From Clostridia bacterium (GTDB taxonomy: Bacteria; Bacillota; Clostridia; Christensenellales; CAG-138), in contig JAFYHI010000032.1 in assembly GCA_017539215.1 (NCBI GenBank), forward strand, positions 1 through 60,760: a stretch of 60,760 bases of DNA. The letters are read 5' to 3'. Shown here piece after piece: positions 7,140-13,827 of this stretch. The translations under genes were made by a program, and so were the position numbers. Within the stretch, counting starts at the first letter, position 1; every line of letters begins with the position of its first letter. The notes under the pieces are model-generated. The model saw only the letters and a list, made by a program, of their open reading frames with translations. It was not told the DNA's origin and made no database searches.

Positions 7140-8195
7140 TCAGCCCGCAAAGTATTCCTCCATGCACAGTCCGCTTGCATGGATCTTCGTTGCCAGAGAT
7201 ACACCTACATAGCGGAAATGCCAGGGTTCGTTTTTGACGCCTGTGATATGAGTTTTATCAGCCGGATAGCGGAGAATAAAACCGAACCTGTAGGCGTTGT
7301 TATAAAGCCAGACGCCCTCCGGCGTTTGACCGAACGCGGCATCCTCCTGCGGGAAGTCGGTGGAGGCCAGATCTACTGCAAGCCCTGCGACGTGCTCGCT
7401 TGCGTTGCCGGGCATTACGCCAACAGGGTTAGAGTAAGGATCATCCCCGTAGTGCGGATCCTGAGCAAGCTTGTTGTTCCACATTTGCCACTGCTTTTCC
7501 ATTGTCCGATACGCGCTGTTGATTCGATACTTACAGGTGATGCCATCCTTATACGCGGCTTCAAACATCTTCTTGAGCTGGACGCCTACCTCATGCTGAA
7601 TCAATATTGATTCGGATTTAACTGTCCCCGATGAACCCAACAGGGCCTTAGCGTTGACAAGATCGTGGGGAACGTACCCGTCGGGAAGACGATGCTCGAA
7701 GTTAATGAGCATGGATTTCTCGGAATCTGTTAATGGTTTATGTGTAGGAGCCGGAGTCGCCGTAGGTTTCGGAGTAGCCGTAGGCTTTGGCGTAGGAGTC
7801 ACCGTAGGCTTCGGCGTCGACGTTGCCGTTGGTCTTTGCGTCGCCGTAGGCGCAGGAGCGGCCGTAGGCTTGGGCGTTGCCGTGGGTGTCGGCAAGGGCG
7901 TAGGCGACGGTATGGGCGAGGGGGTAGGGGAAGGAATGCACGTCGCAGTAAGTGTCGGGGCTGATGTGTCCGAGGGTAATTTCTTTATTTGTTCGTCCTT
8001 TGGGACTACTGCTGCTTCTTCAGTGGGCGCTGAAGTGACATCCGGTCCCTCCATAGATCCGTTTAAGGTAATTGCCGCCTCGCTGGGGACATAAGCATCA
8101 TTGGCAGATCCAATCGATTCCTTGACAGATCTGCTGCAGCCGGCAAATAAGAACGCTAACGCCGCAAAGATTATAGCGGTCAGAGTCTTTTTCAT
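7140..8195 (-). CDS. M15 family D-alanyl-D-alanine carboxypeptidase lipoprotein
   Basis: A 351-residue surface lipoprotein that should trim the terminal D-alanine from peptidoglycan stem peptides. A signal peptide ends in the lipobox FAGC (Cys20). A proline/threonine linker made of TPKPTAT-type repeats runs over about residues 80-155 and could span the wall. The catalytic domain (about 160-351) has the M15B zinc motifs SEHVAGLAVDL and EPWHFRYVG and the substrate loop SAYRT. The start at 8195 has AAAGGAAG six bases upstream. It is transcribed alone from its own promoter. The substrate specificity (VanY/LdcB type) cannot be fixed from sequence. Confidence 0.92.
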   Translation of the reverse strand: MKKTLTAIIFAALAFLFAGCSRSVKESIGSANDAYVPSEAAITLNGSMEGPDVTSAPTEEAAVVPKDEQIKKLPSDTSAPTLTATCIPSPTPSPIPSPTPLPTPTATPKPTAAPAPTATQRPTATSTPKPTVTPTPKPTATPKPTATPAPTHKPLTDSEKSMLINFEHRLPDGYVPHDLVNAKALLGSSGTVKSESILIQHEVGVQLKKMFEAAYKDGITCKYRINSAYRTMEKQWQMWNNKLAQDPHYGDDPYSNPVGVMPGNASEHVAGLAVDLASTDFPQEDAAFGQTPEGVWLYNNAYRFGFILRYPADKTHITGVKNEPWHFRYVGVSLATKIHASGLCMEEYFAG

Positions 8196-8217
8196 ATCAA
8201 ACTTCCTTTCTTATTTT

Positions 8218-8246
8218 AGTATAACGGGGTTTTGAGCAGAGTGCAA
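8218..8246 (-). promoter_or_regulatory. Promoter of the carboxypeptidase gene
   Basis: Minus-strand -35 TTGCAC (8241-8246) and -10 TATACT (8218-8223), 17-base spacer. Confidence 0.7.
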
Positions 8247-8303
8247 ATCTGCAAACGCTGTACCGAAGGTTTTATTTTGACCGGCTGAAAGAAGGAAAAA
8301 GAA

Positions 8304-8333
8304 AGAGCAGTGCCCATTATCATGTACTGCTCT
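8304..8333 (-). terminator. Terminator, probably the original one of tRNA-Lys
   Basis: AGAGCAGT (8304-8311) pairs perfectly with ACTGCTCT (8326-8333); on the minus strand the stem runs into a T-rich tract. It sits directly beyond the tRNA-end duplicate at 8335-8355. It is therefore best explained as the tRNA-Lys terminator that the island insertion pushed 4.1 kb away; it now ends the restriction operon. Confidence 0.6.
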
Positions 8334-8334
8334 C

Positions 8335-8355
8335 TGGTACACCTTCAGGGGCTCG
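8335..8355 (-). repeat. Left attachment-site repeat (copy of the tRNA-Lys 3' end)
   Basis: These 21 bases are identical and in the same orientation to 12464-12484, the last 21 bases of tRNA-Lys including CCA. Identity stops on both sides. This is the pattern left by site-specific integration into a tRNA 3' end. Confidence 0.85.
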
Positions 8356-8489
8356 TCTTGCGCGTCGGCTTGCGCAACGGAATGCAAGTCAAACAAAAGC
8401 CGGAGGCACTAAACGGCAGGAAGCGAAAACCGTGCTGCTGGGGTTCTGCTAGGATGCATGCTTTGATAGTGCTATATATACACCCCATT

Positions 8490-8669
8490 TCACCGAAACG
8501 CAGAGCGGTTCTTTTTCTTTTTGTCCTGCTTTAGAAACTCAGAAAGAACCATCTCAACAGCCTTCGTTTTTGTCCTTCCTGTTTCCGTACAAAACGCCTC
8601 TAATTCTTCGTGTATCTGACGGTCAAGCCTGATATTAAGGAATTTCGCATCTTTTTTCTTTCTCGGCAT
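8490..8669 (-). CDS. Ribbon-helix-helix (Arc/CopG-type) small DNA-binding protein
   Basis: A 59-residue basic protein starting MPRKKKDAKFLNIRLD. The strand FLNIRLD followed by helix RQIHEELEAFCTETG and helix TKTKAVEMVLSEFL is the arrangement of ribbon-helix-helix repressors. The tail is very lysine-rich. GGAGG lies seven bases before the ATG and sits between it and the hsdS stop codon 15 bases away, so it is the third gene of the restriction operon. Such proteins bind palindromic DNA as dimers or dimers of dimers. The perfect inverted repeat over the operon promoter (12230-12255) is an obvious candidate site, which would make this protein the control element of the system. An antitoxin role is the alternative, but no toxin partner is seen. 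Confidence 0.75.
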   Translation of the reverse strand: MPRKKKDAKFLNIRLDRQIHEELEAFCTETGRTKTKAVEMVLSEFLKQDKKKKNRSAFR

Positions 8670-8684
8670 ATCAGTCCCTCCATT

Positions 8685-10157
8685 CTACTTTGCAAAGATG
8701 ACTTCATTGTCCATAATACTCAATGCCTGCTGTTCAAGCTGATAAGCCTCGTAGCGCTTTTCGTTTGCAGACAAAGCAAGCTCGTTTATCTTCTGCTGCA
8801 CGGACTGATCTTTCAAAAGAGGGATAGCAATATTCCTTACGTGGTTGTCGTCAATTTCATCAACAACAGAACCATAGGTAAAACGAGTTATCAGATGATA
8901 CCCATAGTCGGAAGCAAGAAACACCGACAGATACCCGGCAATGTCAGAACTCGCAGGAACAACCCGAATAATATGATCTGACGGCACCCAATGATCCCAG
9001 TGAGCAGGGACGAGAACAACCTTGCCGATGGTTCCGCTGCGTGTTATCAAAATAGTATTCTGGTGAACTTCAAGCTTGTTCATCAAAGCTTTATGCTTCG
9101 ATTTTGAGATATATTTTTTTCCGGAGGGATCAAGTTCAAATAATTGCTTGCCACCTATCAAAACTCTACCATATCCTTCTTCGACATAAACGCGGGCAAA
9201 TCTCGGGGGCAAGATAACCTCTTTACTTATCCTACTGTCGCCGACCGTCGTTACCTCTGCCGCGTGCTTTTTCAAATGCTCGATGATGGAGTCCACGATG
9301 GGAACGTGATAAGATGCATCGGCGCGGCCTGACAGCTTGCTGAGCTTCACGCTGTAAGTATCAACGGATGCACATTTTTTGAAAAGATCGACGTCAAAGC
9401 TTTGAATAGCGGGAAGGCGCAGCTCCTTGATAAGCAAGTCGGTTGCCTCGTCAATGAGAGCATTGGATTCGTCTCTCAGTTCGTATGAGCGCACAACAAG
9501 ATCGTTAATCTTTTGCTTGATTGAAACAGGGGCGTCGGGAATTGGAACGGTGGCAAGATGCTCCGGCTCAATGTGAGTAATAACGGCGCCATAACTGTTT
9601 GTCAGCAGGATTTTATTGCCCGTCATGCTTTTTAAGAAAGCATAAACATAGCCGGCGCCGAAGGGCTCATTACAGTTTATTCTGAGAAGATCATGACTGA
9701 AAATCTTTCCATCCAGTGTATTTGAGACGTATGAGAGCTTGCCGATCGTACCGGAACAAGTCATTAAAACCTGTCCCTTATGTACTCGCAGCACATCTAT
9801 ATTAGTGTTCGTTTTGTGAGATAAATACCCATCAGGTGAAGGGTAAACATCCGTAATAGACGAAGGCTGAAAAATCGGCAAATCGGACTGTTCAACCCAA
9901 ATGCGCTTGAACCTTCCACAAACATAGGAACTTGAAAACCCGTTGTCGCCGCCAAGCATTCTAACAGGGTATTTTCCGTGTTCGACAACAGAACGAGCCT
10001 GCTTCGCTTCAACATCGAATACGCTTGCCTCAAGGCGCTTTCCCCTCGCAATAACATCTGACAAAGCCACGGTACAGTATTTGACCGGCGCTCCCGCTAT
10101 TTCTATGCTTTTGTCATCATCTACACCAACTGAATAGGCCAGATTGTTTTTTACCAT
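8685..10157 (-). CDS. hsdS: Specificity (S) subunit with two target-recognition domains
   Basis: A 490-residue DNA-recognition subunit. Two similar halves are visible. Each has a target-recognition domain with a GTIGK motif (GTIGKLSYV and GTIGKVVLV) and then a conserved helical region (SIKQKINDLVVRSYELRD and SVQQKINELALSANEKRY) that forms the coiled-coil spacer. This predicts a split (bipartite) target sequence. The start is ATG at 10157, five bases after AGGAGGGG; it overlaps the methyltransferase stop as ATGGTAA. The frame is open a little further upstream (10181), but that has no ribosome site. It works as a complex with the fusion protein encoded just upstream. Confidence 0.9.
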   Translation of the reverse strand: MVKNNLAYSVGVDDDKSIEIAGAPVKYCTVALSDVIARGKRLEASVFDVEAKQARSVVEHGKYPVRMLGGDNGFSSSYVCGRFKRIWVEQSDLPIFQPSSITDVYPSPDGYLSHKTNTNIDVLRVHKGQVLMTCSGTIGKLSYVSNTLDGKIFSHDLLRINCNEPFGAGYVYAFLKSMTGNKILLTNSYGAVITHIEPEHLATVPIPDAPVSIKQKINDLVVRSYELRDESNALIDEATDLLIKELRLPAIQSFDVDLFKKCASVDTYSVKLSKLSGRADASYHVPIVDSIIEHLKKHAAEVTTVGDSRISKEVILPPRFARVYVEEGYGRVLIGGKQLFELDPSGKKYISKSKHKALMNKLEVHQNTILITRSGTIGKVVLVPAHWDHWVPSDHIIRVVPASSDIAGYLSVFLASDYGYHLITRFTYGSVVDEIDDNHVRNIAIPLLKDQSVQQKINELALSANEKRYEAYQLEQQALSIMDNEVIFAK

Positions 10158-12172
10158 GCTAACCCCTCCTGCTTCTTCCACTCTGCAAAGATAGCGGGAA
10201 CATCGGGAGTCTGATCGTCTTCGACCTTAACCTGCTGCTGATGCGACACGGTGCGCGAACCGTCACCGGTTTCACCGAGAACGAGGACGTTGTTCGTATC
10301 GGGAACAAGTATCTCGTTTCCCTCCTTATCGCGCTTAAACAGAGTATTGCCGCGCTTATCGTGACCGATACGTTCTACCATAGCCATAAAAATGTTATAG
10401 TCGGCCATCTGTCCGCTCTTTTCCTCAGCATCCTTCTGAGCCTGCGTCTTCTTTTGCAGGAAGAGAACAGAGGTCTGCGTTCCGTTGCGCGGTTGGAACG
10501 TATCCTGATGCAAGTCGATACTCGCCACAATGCGGTGGTTCTTAATGAGCCATTCCCTTATGTAACCGAGCCCCGGTGAGCCGAGAATTGAATCGGGGAG
10601 GACTATACCCATTCGCCCTCCGGGAACAAGGAACTGTGTGCAGCGCTCGATGAACAATATTTCGGGAGGCACGGACGACTGAAGCTTGTTCGTCATCGTC
10701 CAAACGCCGGTCTTTTTATTGCATTCCCAAATATGAGCAAGATCAAACTGTTCAAGTATGCTCTTATCCTTAATGGGTATCTTGCTGCCGAACGGCGGAT
10801 TTGTGACGATGACGTTGAAGAACTCAATCGTCTGATAATTGCGGATGGACGCTTTGGGGATGCCGAGCGCGTCAGCAAGGCGCGTTCTGAACTCGTCTGT
10901 CCACTCGTGCGGTGGAAGCAGCGAATTGGTTTGAAGAATATTGCCGCTGCCGTCATTGTTCATGACCATGTTCATCTTCGTTGCCTTGACAAGATCGGGG
11001 TTAATGTCAAAGCCGAAGAAGTATGATCCCGCGACCTCAGAAATCTTATCTTGGAACTGACGAATGGTATCAGCGTCCCATTCTGCCTTAGGCGTTCCAA
11101 GCTCGTGCTCAAAGCTCTTAACGATCAAATCAATAACGTGCGTCATGGCCGTAACGACGAAGCCGCCAGTGCCGCAAGAAGTATCAACAACCTTTTCGCC
11201 GATCTGCGGATTGATCATCTCCACGGTCATCTTCATTACATTACGCGGGGTAAAGAACTCGCCGCGATCCCCGCGAAGGTTCGCACCTACGATCTCCTCA
11301 TAGGCTTTACCCTTTATGTCGATGTTCGTGTTAAGCAAGCTATATCGCTGCAGCTCGCTAACGATATAAGCAAGACTGCGCGGCGTAAGCTTAATATCGT
11401 CGTTCGCGTCGAAAATCCTACCGTGACGCTTTTTTACACGGTCGAATATCTTTGAAATGCGCTTTTTGACGGTAAGCTGACCGTCGGGATTGGAGCGCTC
11501 CTCGGAAGTGGTGTAAAACTCAAGCGGCGCCGGGATATTCCTTTCGTCTTCGATCTTGCAGAAAATCACTTTAAGCAGCTCAAAAAAAGCGGGCTGTTTC
11601 TGCAAACCGTCATTCACATAAATGTGATTATGGCAGGTCTTAAAAACGAACAGAAGATTGTCATCCGAAGCATTCTTCAAACTCTTTCGTGTCGGCCTGT
11701 TTACATCGTCAAGATTGCCGTCGGCGGAAGGAATATCGTTATACTCCATAAAGACGATGTTGCCGGACTCGTCAAGGCTCTTTTTGAAAACGTATTTCTG
11801 AATGCTGTTCGTCCACATGCCCCACTCGCAGTTTGGGCAGACGGACATGTAGGACTGCAACTGAGCTATGCCGTCTTTCGCATTCTTCGCGTCTACGGTC
11901 TCCTTCTTGCACTCGATAATGAGCTTAATGGTTCCCTGTGTCTGCTCGACTGCGGATTTATCCCAGATTACAATATCAGCCCTCGGCTTTCCGGAGCCGA
12001 CTTGAAGCGTGTATTCAACTTTAACTTGGGACGGAGAATACTTGTGTTCGTTGATAAGCCTGCGCTCTATCGTCTGCCGCACGTATTCTTCGGGAGTGTC
12101 ATTTCTGAATTTACCGTCAATATAGTCACAAATCTTCCCGTCAGGGATAACAACAACTTTCTGGTCTGCCAT
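10151..12172 (-). CDS. Fused restriction nuclease (HsdR N-terminal type) and N6-adenine methyltransferase
   Basis: A 673-residue protein. Residues about 20-150 resemble the N-terminal nuclease domain of type I HsdR, with a PD-(D/E)xK arrangement: Asp66 in RADIVIWD and Glu87-Cys-Lys89 in LIIECK. Residues about 240-670 are a HsdM-type methyltransferase with RGEFFTPR (303-310), motif I DTSCGTGGF (330-338) and motif IV NPPF (458-461). There is no helicase/translocase domain and no separate hsdR gene. The layout of nuclease plus methyltransferase in one chain with a separate two-domain S subunit is that of type IIB enzymes such as BcgI, so cleavage near the recognition site is the leading inference. 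The start is ATG at 12172, six bases after GGAGG. Alternatively the N-domain may have lost activity and the system may only methylate. Confidence 0.85.
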   Translation of the reverse strand: MADQKVVVIPDGKICDYIDGKFRNDTPEEYVRQTIERRLINEHKYSPSQVKVEYTLQVGSGKPRADIVIWDKSAVEQTQGTIKLIIECKKETVDAKNAKDGIAQLQSYMSVCPNCEWGMWTNSIQKYVFKKSLDESGNIVFMEYNDIPSADGNLDDVNRPTRKSLKNASDDNLLFVFKTCHNHIYVNDGLQKQPAFFELLKVIFCKIEDERNIPAPLEFYTTSEERSNPDGQLTVKKRISKIFDRVKKRHGRIFDANDDIKLTPRSLAYIVSELQRYSLLNTNIDIKGKAYEEIVGANLRGDRGEFFTPRNVMKMTVEMINPQIGEKVVDTSCGTGGFVVTAMTHVIDLIVKSFEHELGTPKAEWDADTIRQFQDKISEVAGSYFFGFDINPDLVKATKMNMVMNNDGSGNILQTNSLLPPHEWTDEFRTRLADALGIPKASIRNYQTIEFFNVIVTNPPFGSKIPIKDKSILEQFDLAHIWECNKKTGVWTMTNKLQSSVPPEILFIERCTQFLVPGGRMGIVLPDSILGSPGLGYIREWLIKNHRIVASIDLHQDTFQPRNGTQTSVLFLQKKTQAQKDAEEKSGQMADYNIFMAMVERIGHDKRGNTLFKRDKEGNEILVPDTNNVLVLGETGDGSRTVSHQQQVKVEDDQTPDVPAIFAEWKKQEGLAW

Positions 12173-12219
12173 AAAAAACCTCCAAATCAAGCTTATAAGC
12201 ATGCCAATCTTATACACTC

Positions 12220-12255
12220 ATTCTACTCGTTTTGTGTTGATTTGTCAACACAAAA
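12220..12255 (-). promoter_or_regulatory. Restriction-operon promoter with a palindromic operator
   Basis: On the minus strand -35 TTGACA (12243-12248) and -10 TAGAAT (12220-12225) are exactly 17 bases apart, about 48 bases before the start codon. A perfect inverted repeat with 11-bp arms, TTTTGTGTTGA (12230-12240) and TCAACACAAAA (12245-12255), separated by TTTG, covers the -35 box and much of the spacer. A protein bound here would block RNA polymerase. Confidence 0.8.
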
Positions 12256-12277
12256 TGAAGAGTTTTTCAATAAAACG

Positions 12278-12312
12278 AAGGGAGCAGCCGCACAAATGGT
12301 CGTTGCTCCCTT
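12278..12312 (-). terminator. Hairpin upstream of the restriction promoter
   Basis: AAGGGAGCA (12278-12286) pairs perfectly with TGCTCCCTT (12304-12312) around 17 bases. On the minus strand CGTTTTATTG follows, so it may act as a second barrier against transcription from tRNA-Lys. Confidence 0.45.
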
Positions 12313-12431
12313 GCGCCATACTATCAATAGCGCCGGAGCCCTAGTTTCTGCATCAAGAGCTTTGTATCACATCTGGACAAGCTCTTCATCGGCAATAATA
12401 AGGGTATCTGAGATTGGCTTGAAAAGGAAAC

Positions 12432-12461
12432 AAAAAAACCCAACAAATTGTTGGGTTTTTT
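12432..12461 (-). terminator. Terminator of tRNA-Lys
   Basis: AACCCAACA and TGTTGGGTT pair with flanking A and T runs on both sides; it begins two bases after the tRNA CCA end. Because it lies inside the island, it was probably brought in with it. Confidence 0.85.
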
Positions 12462-12463
12462 GT

Positions 12464-12484
12464 TGGTACACCTTCAGGGGCTCG
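12464..12484 (-). repeat. Right attachment-site repeat within tRNA-Lys
   Basis: The last 21 bases of tRNA-Lys (part of the T arm, the acceptor strand and CCA), repeated exactly at 8335-8355. Confidence 0.85.
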
Positions 12485-12539
12485 AACCCTGGACACCCTG
12501 ATTAAGAGTCAGGTGCTCTACCAACTGAGCTAAAGGTGC
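12464..12539 (-). tRNA. tRNA-Lys (anticodon CTT)
   Basis: A full cloverleaf of 76 bases with encoded CCA. The acceptor stem is GCACCTT/AAGGTGT (first pair G-U), the D arm has AGCTCAGTTGGTAGAGC, the anticodon loop CTCTTAA reads CTT, and the T loop is TTCGAGC. The 3' end is the insertion site of the restriction island and remains intact after the event. Confidence 0.95.
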
Positions 12540-12567
12540 ATGCGGCGTGTTTCACATCGCATACAGT

Positions 12568-12595
12568 ATTATACACACTTTTGGAGCAAATGCAA
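12568..12595 (-). promoter_or_regulatory. Promoter of tRNA-Lys
   Basis: Minus-strand -35 TTGCAT (12590-12595) and -10 TATAAT (12568-12573), 16-base spacer. Confidence 0.7.
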
Positions 12596-12734
12596 GCCCT
12601 TTTTAAGATATATTTCACGGAAGGGAGCTTTTTGTCTGCGTCTGTTTTGTGCGCTCGGGGCGGGGCCGAAAGCGCGTACGCCGCCGCAGGGGAGCAAAGC
12701 GGGTTTTTTTTACAAGGTTTTTACACGCCTTTGC

Positions 12735-12762
12735 TTGATTCATTACACGCATCGAGTATAAT
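12735..12762 (+). promoter_or_regulatory. Promoter of the DUF975 gene
   Basis: -35 TTGATT (12735-12740) and -10 TATAAT (12757-12762), 16-base spacer. The rest of the 12596-12828 spacer shows no gene. Confidence 0.7.
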
Positions 12763-12828
12763 ATAAGCGTAAACGGGGCGGGAACCGCTTCGATATCACG
12801 GCCTTGTGCCGGGAAGGAAAGGTATCAT

Positions 12829-13767
12829 ATGATAAGATCCGAAATTAAAGAGAGGGCCAAGCGCAATTTCCGCGCTAACTACTGGCTGCTTGTCGGCATA
12901 TTTGCCGTTGCGCTGCTGCTTGGCGCAATACAGGGCGGCACGCCGACGTTCAGCTTCAACGTAAACAACTTCATCAACTTGGACGGCGTCAGCTCGTCCA
13001 TCGGCGAGGACGGCACGTTCAGCCTGCCCGAGATGATCGAAGGCGTAAAGGGCGACGTTTTCGATTTCAAGGCAGAGTGGAACAACGCCATTGATGACTT
13101 TCAAGCCGAGATCCCCGGGGACCGTGACGAGCTTTTCGCCGCCACTGCCACCGGTGCGGTCGCGGTGTTCCTCGCGATATTCATATTCGCAGCTGGGATC
13201 GGCGTCGCCCTCGGTGCGTTCGTAATCGGCCCGATCGGCGTCGGCGCGAACCGCGTTGCCACCCGCGCCTATGACGGCGGGTCCTTCTCGTTCGGCGAGC
13301 TGTTCTGGGCGTTCCGCTCCGGCTTCTACATGAGGATAGTCGGCGTATGCGCGCTCAACGCGATATTCACGATACTGCCCATTATTATCTTCACGTTCGC
13401 CGGGGCCGTGCTTACGCTCGTGTTCAGGAACCCGCTGTTCATGCTGGTCATGGTTGCCTCGCTCATCGTATTGCTGCCCGTAGGCATCGGTCTTTCTCTG
13501 ACGACCTACCTCGTCGGCGACCCCGCTGGCGCACAGGGCGGCGACAGCGCAATGGAGGTCATTCGCACCTCGTGGGAGATCATGCGCGGTCACAAGTGGG
13601 AGCGCTTCGTGTTCGGGCTCTCGTTCATCGGCTGGCAGATACTCTCCGGGCTCACGCTCGGCATACTGGGCATATTCTACGTCAACCCCTACCGCGAGGT
13701 GGCGTTCGGCGGCTATTACCGCGAGCTCTCCCTTAATAAGGGCCTCGTCGTACTGCCCGAAGCGTAA
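12829..13767 (+). CDS. DUF975 family integral membrane protein
   Basis: A 312-residue membrane protein starting MIRSEIKERAKRNFRANYWLL, the hallmark N-terminus of DUF975. One helix follows at about 21-37. A soluble outer loop of about 60 residues comes next (HNVN-free, acidic, about 38-100), then five more hydrophobic helices. The C-terminal motif YREVAFGGYYREL is also typical of the family. The function of the family is unknown. AAGGAAAGG lies upstream of the ATG at 12829. It is transcribed alone and ends at a terminator shared with the converging aminopeptidase gene. Confidence 0.85.
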   Translation: MIRSEIKERAKRNFRANYWLLVGIFAVALLLGAIQGGTPTFSFNVNNFINLDGVSSSIGEDGTFSLPEMIEGVKGDVFDFKAEWNNAIDDFQAEIPGDRDELFAATATGAVAVFLAIFIFAAGIGVALGAFVIGPIGVGANRVATRAYDGGSFSFGELFWAFRSGFYMRIVGVCALNAIFTILPIIIFTFAGAVLTLVFRNPLFMLVMVASLIVLLPVGIGLSLTTYLVGDPAGAQGGDSAMEVIRTSWEIMRGHKWERFVFGLSFIGWQILSGLTLGILGIFYVNPYREVAFGGYYRELSLNKGLVVLPEA

Positions 13768-13788
13768 AGCCGCATAATTCGGACATAA

Positions 13789-13817
13789 AAGGACCCGGGA
13801 ACATGCCCCGGGTCCTT
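13789..13817. terminator. Bidirectional terminator
   Basis: AAGGACCCGGG (13789-13799) pairs with CCCGGGTCCTT (13807-13817); T-rich on both outward sides, between two converging genes. Confidence 0.85.
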
Positions 13818-13827
13818 GTTTTACGGT

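Larger units (their letters stand above)
8335..12484. mobile_element. Restriction-modification island inserted in tRNA-Lys
   Basis: About 4.1 kb between two 21-bp direct repeats. It carries the nuclease-methyltransferase fusion (10151-12172), the specificity subunit (8685-10157) and a ribbon-helix-helix gene (8490-8669), all leftward and overlapping or closely spaced. It is clearly more A+T-rich than its neighbours. The right end keeps the whole tRNA and adds a new terminator; the left end keeps only the tRNA tail and an older terminator. No integrase or transposase is present, so movement must have used an enzyme from elsewhere or one since lost. The 8356-8489 stretch has no gene; CTTGCGC occurs twice there, 13 bases apart. 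Confidence 0.8.

Noticed and set aside
7740-7965. CRISPR-like or other repeat array
   Set aside because: The repeats are in frame and encode the Pro/Thr linker of the carboxypeptidase; spacers are not unique.
12660-12720. Terminator before the DUF975 gene (GCGG then a long T run)
   Set aside because: The stem is only four pairs and no gene on that strand would need it.
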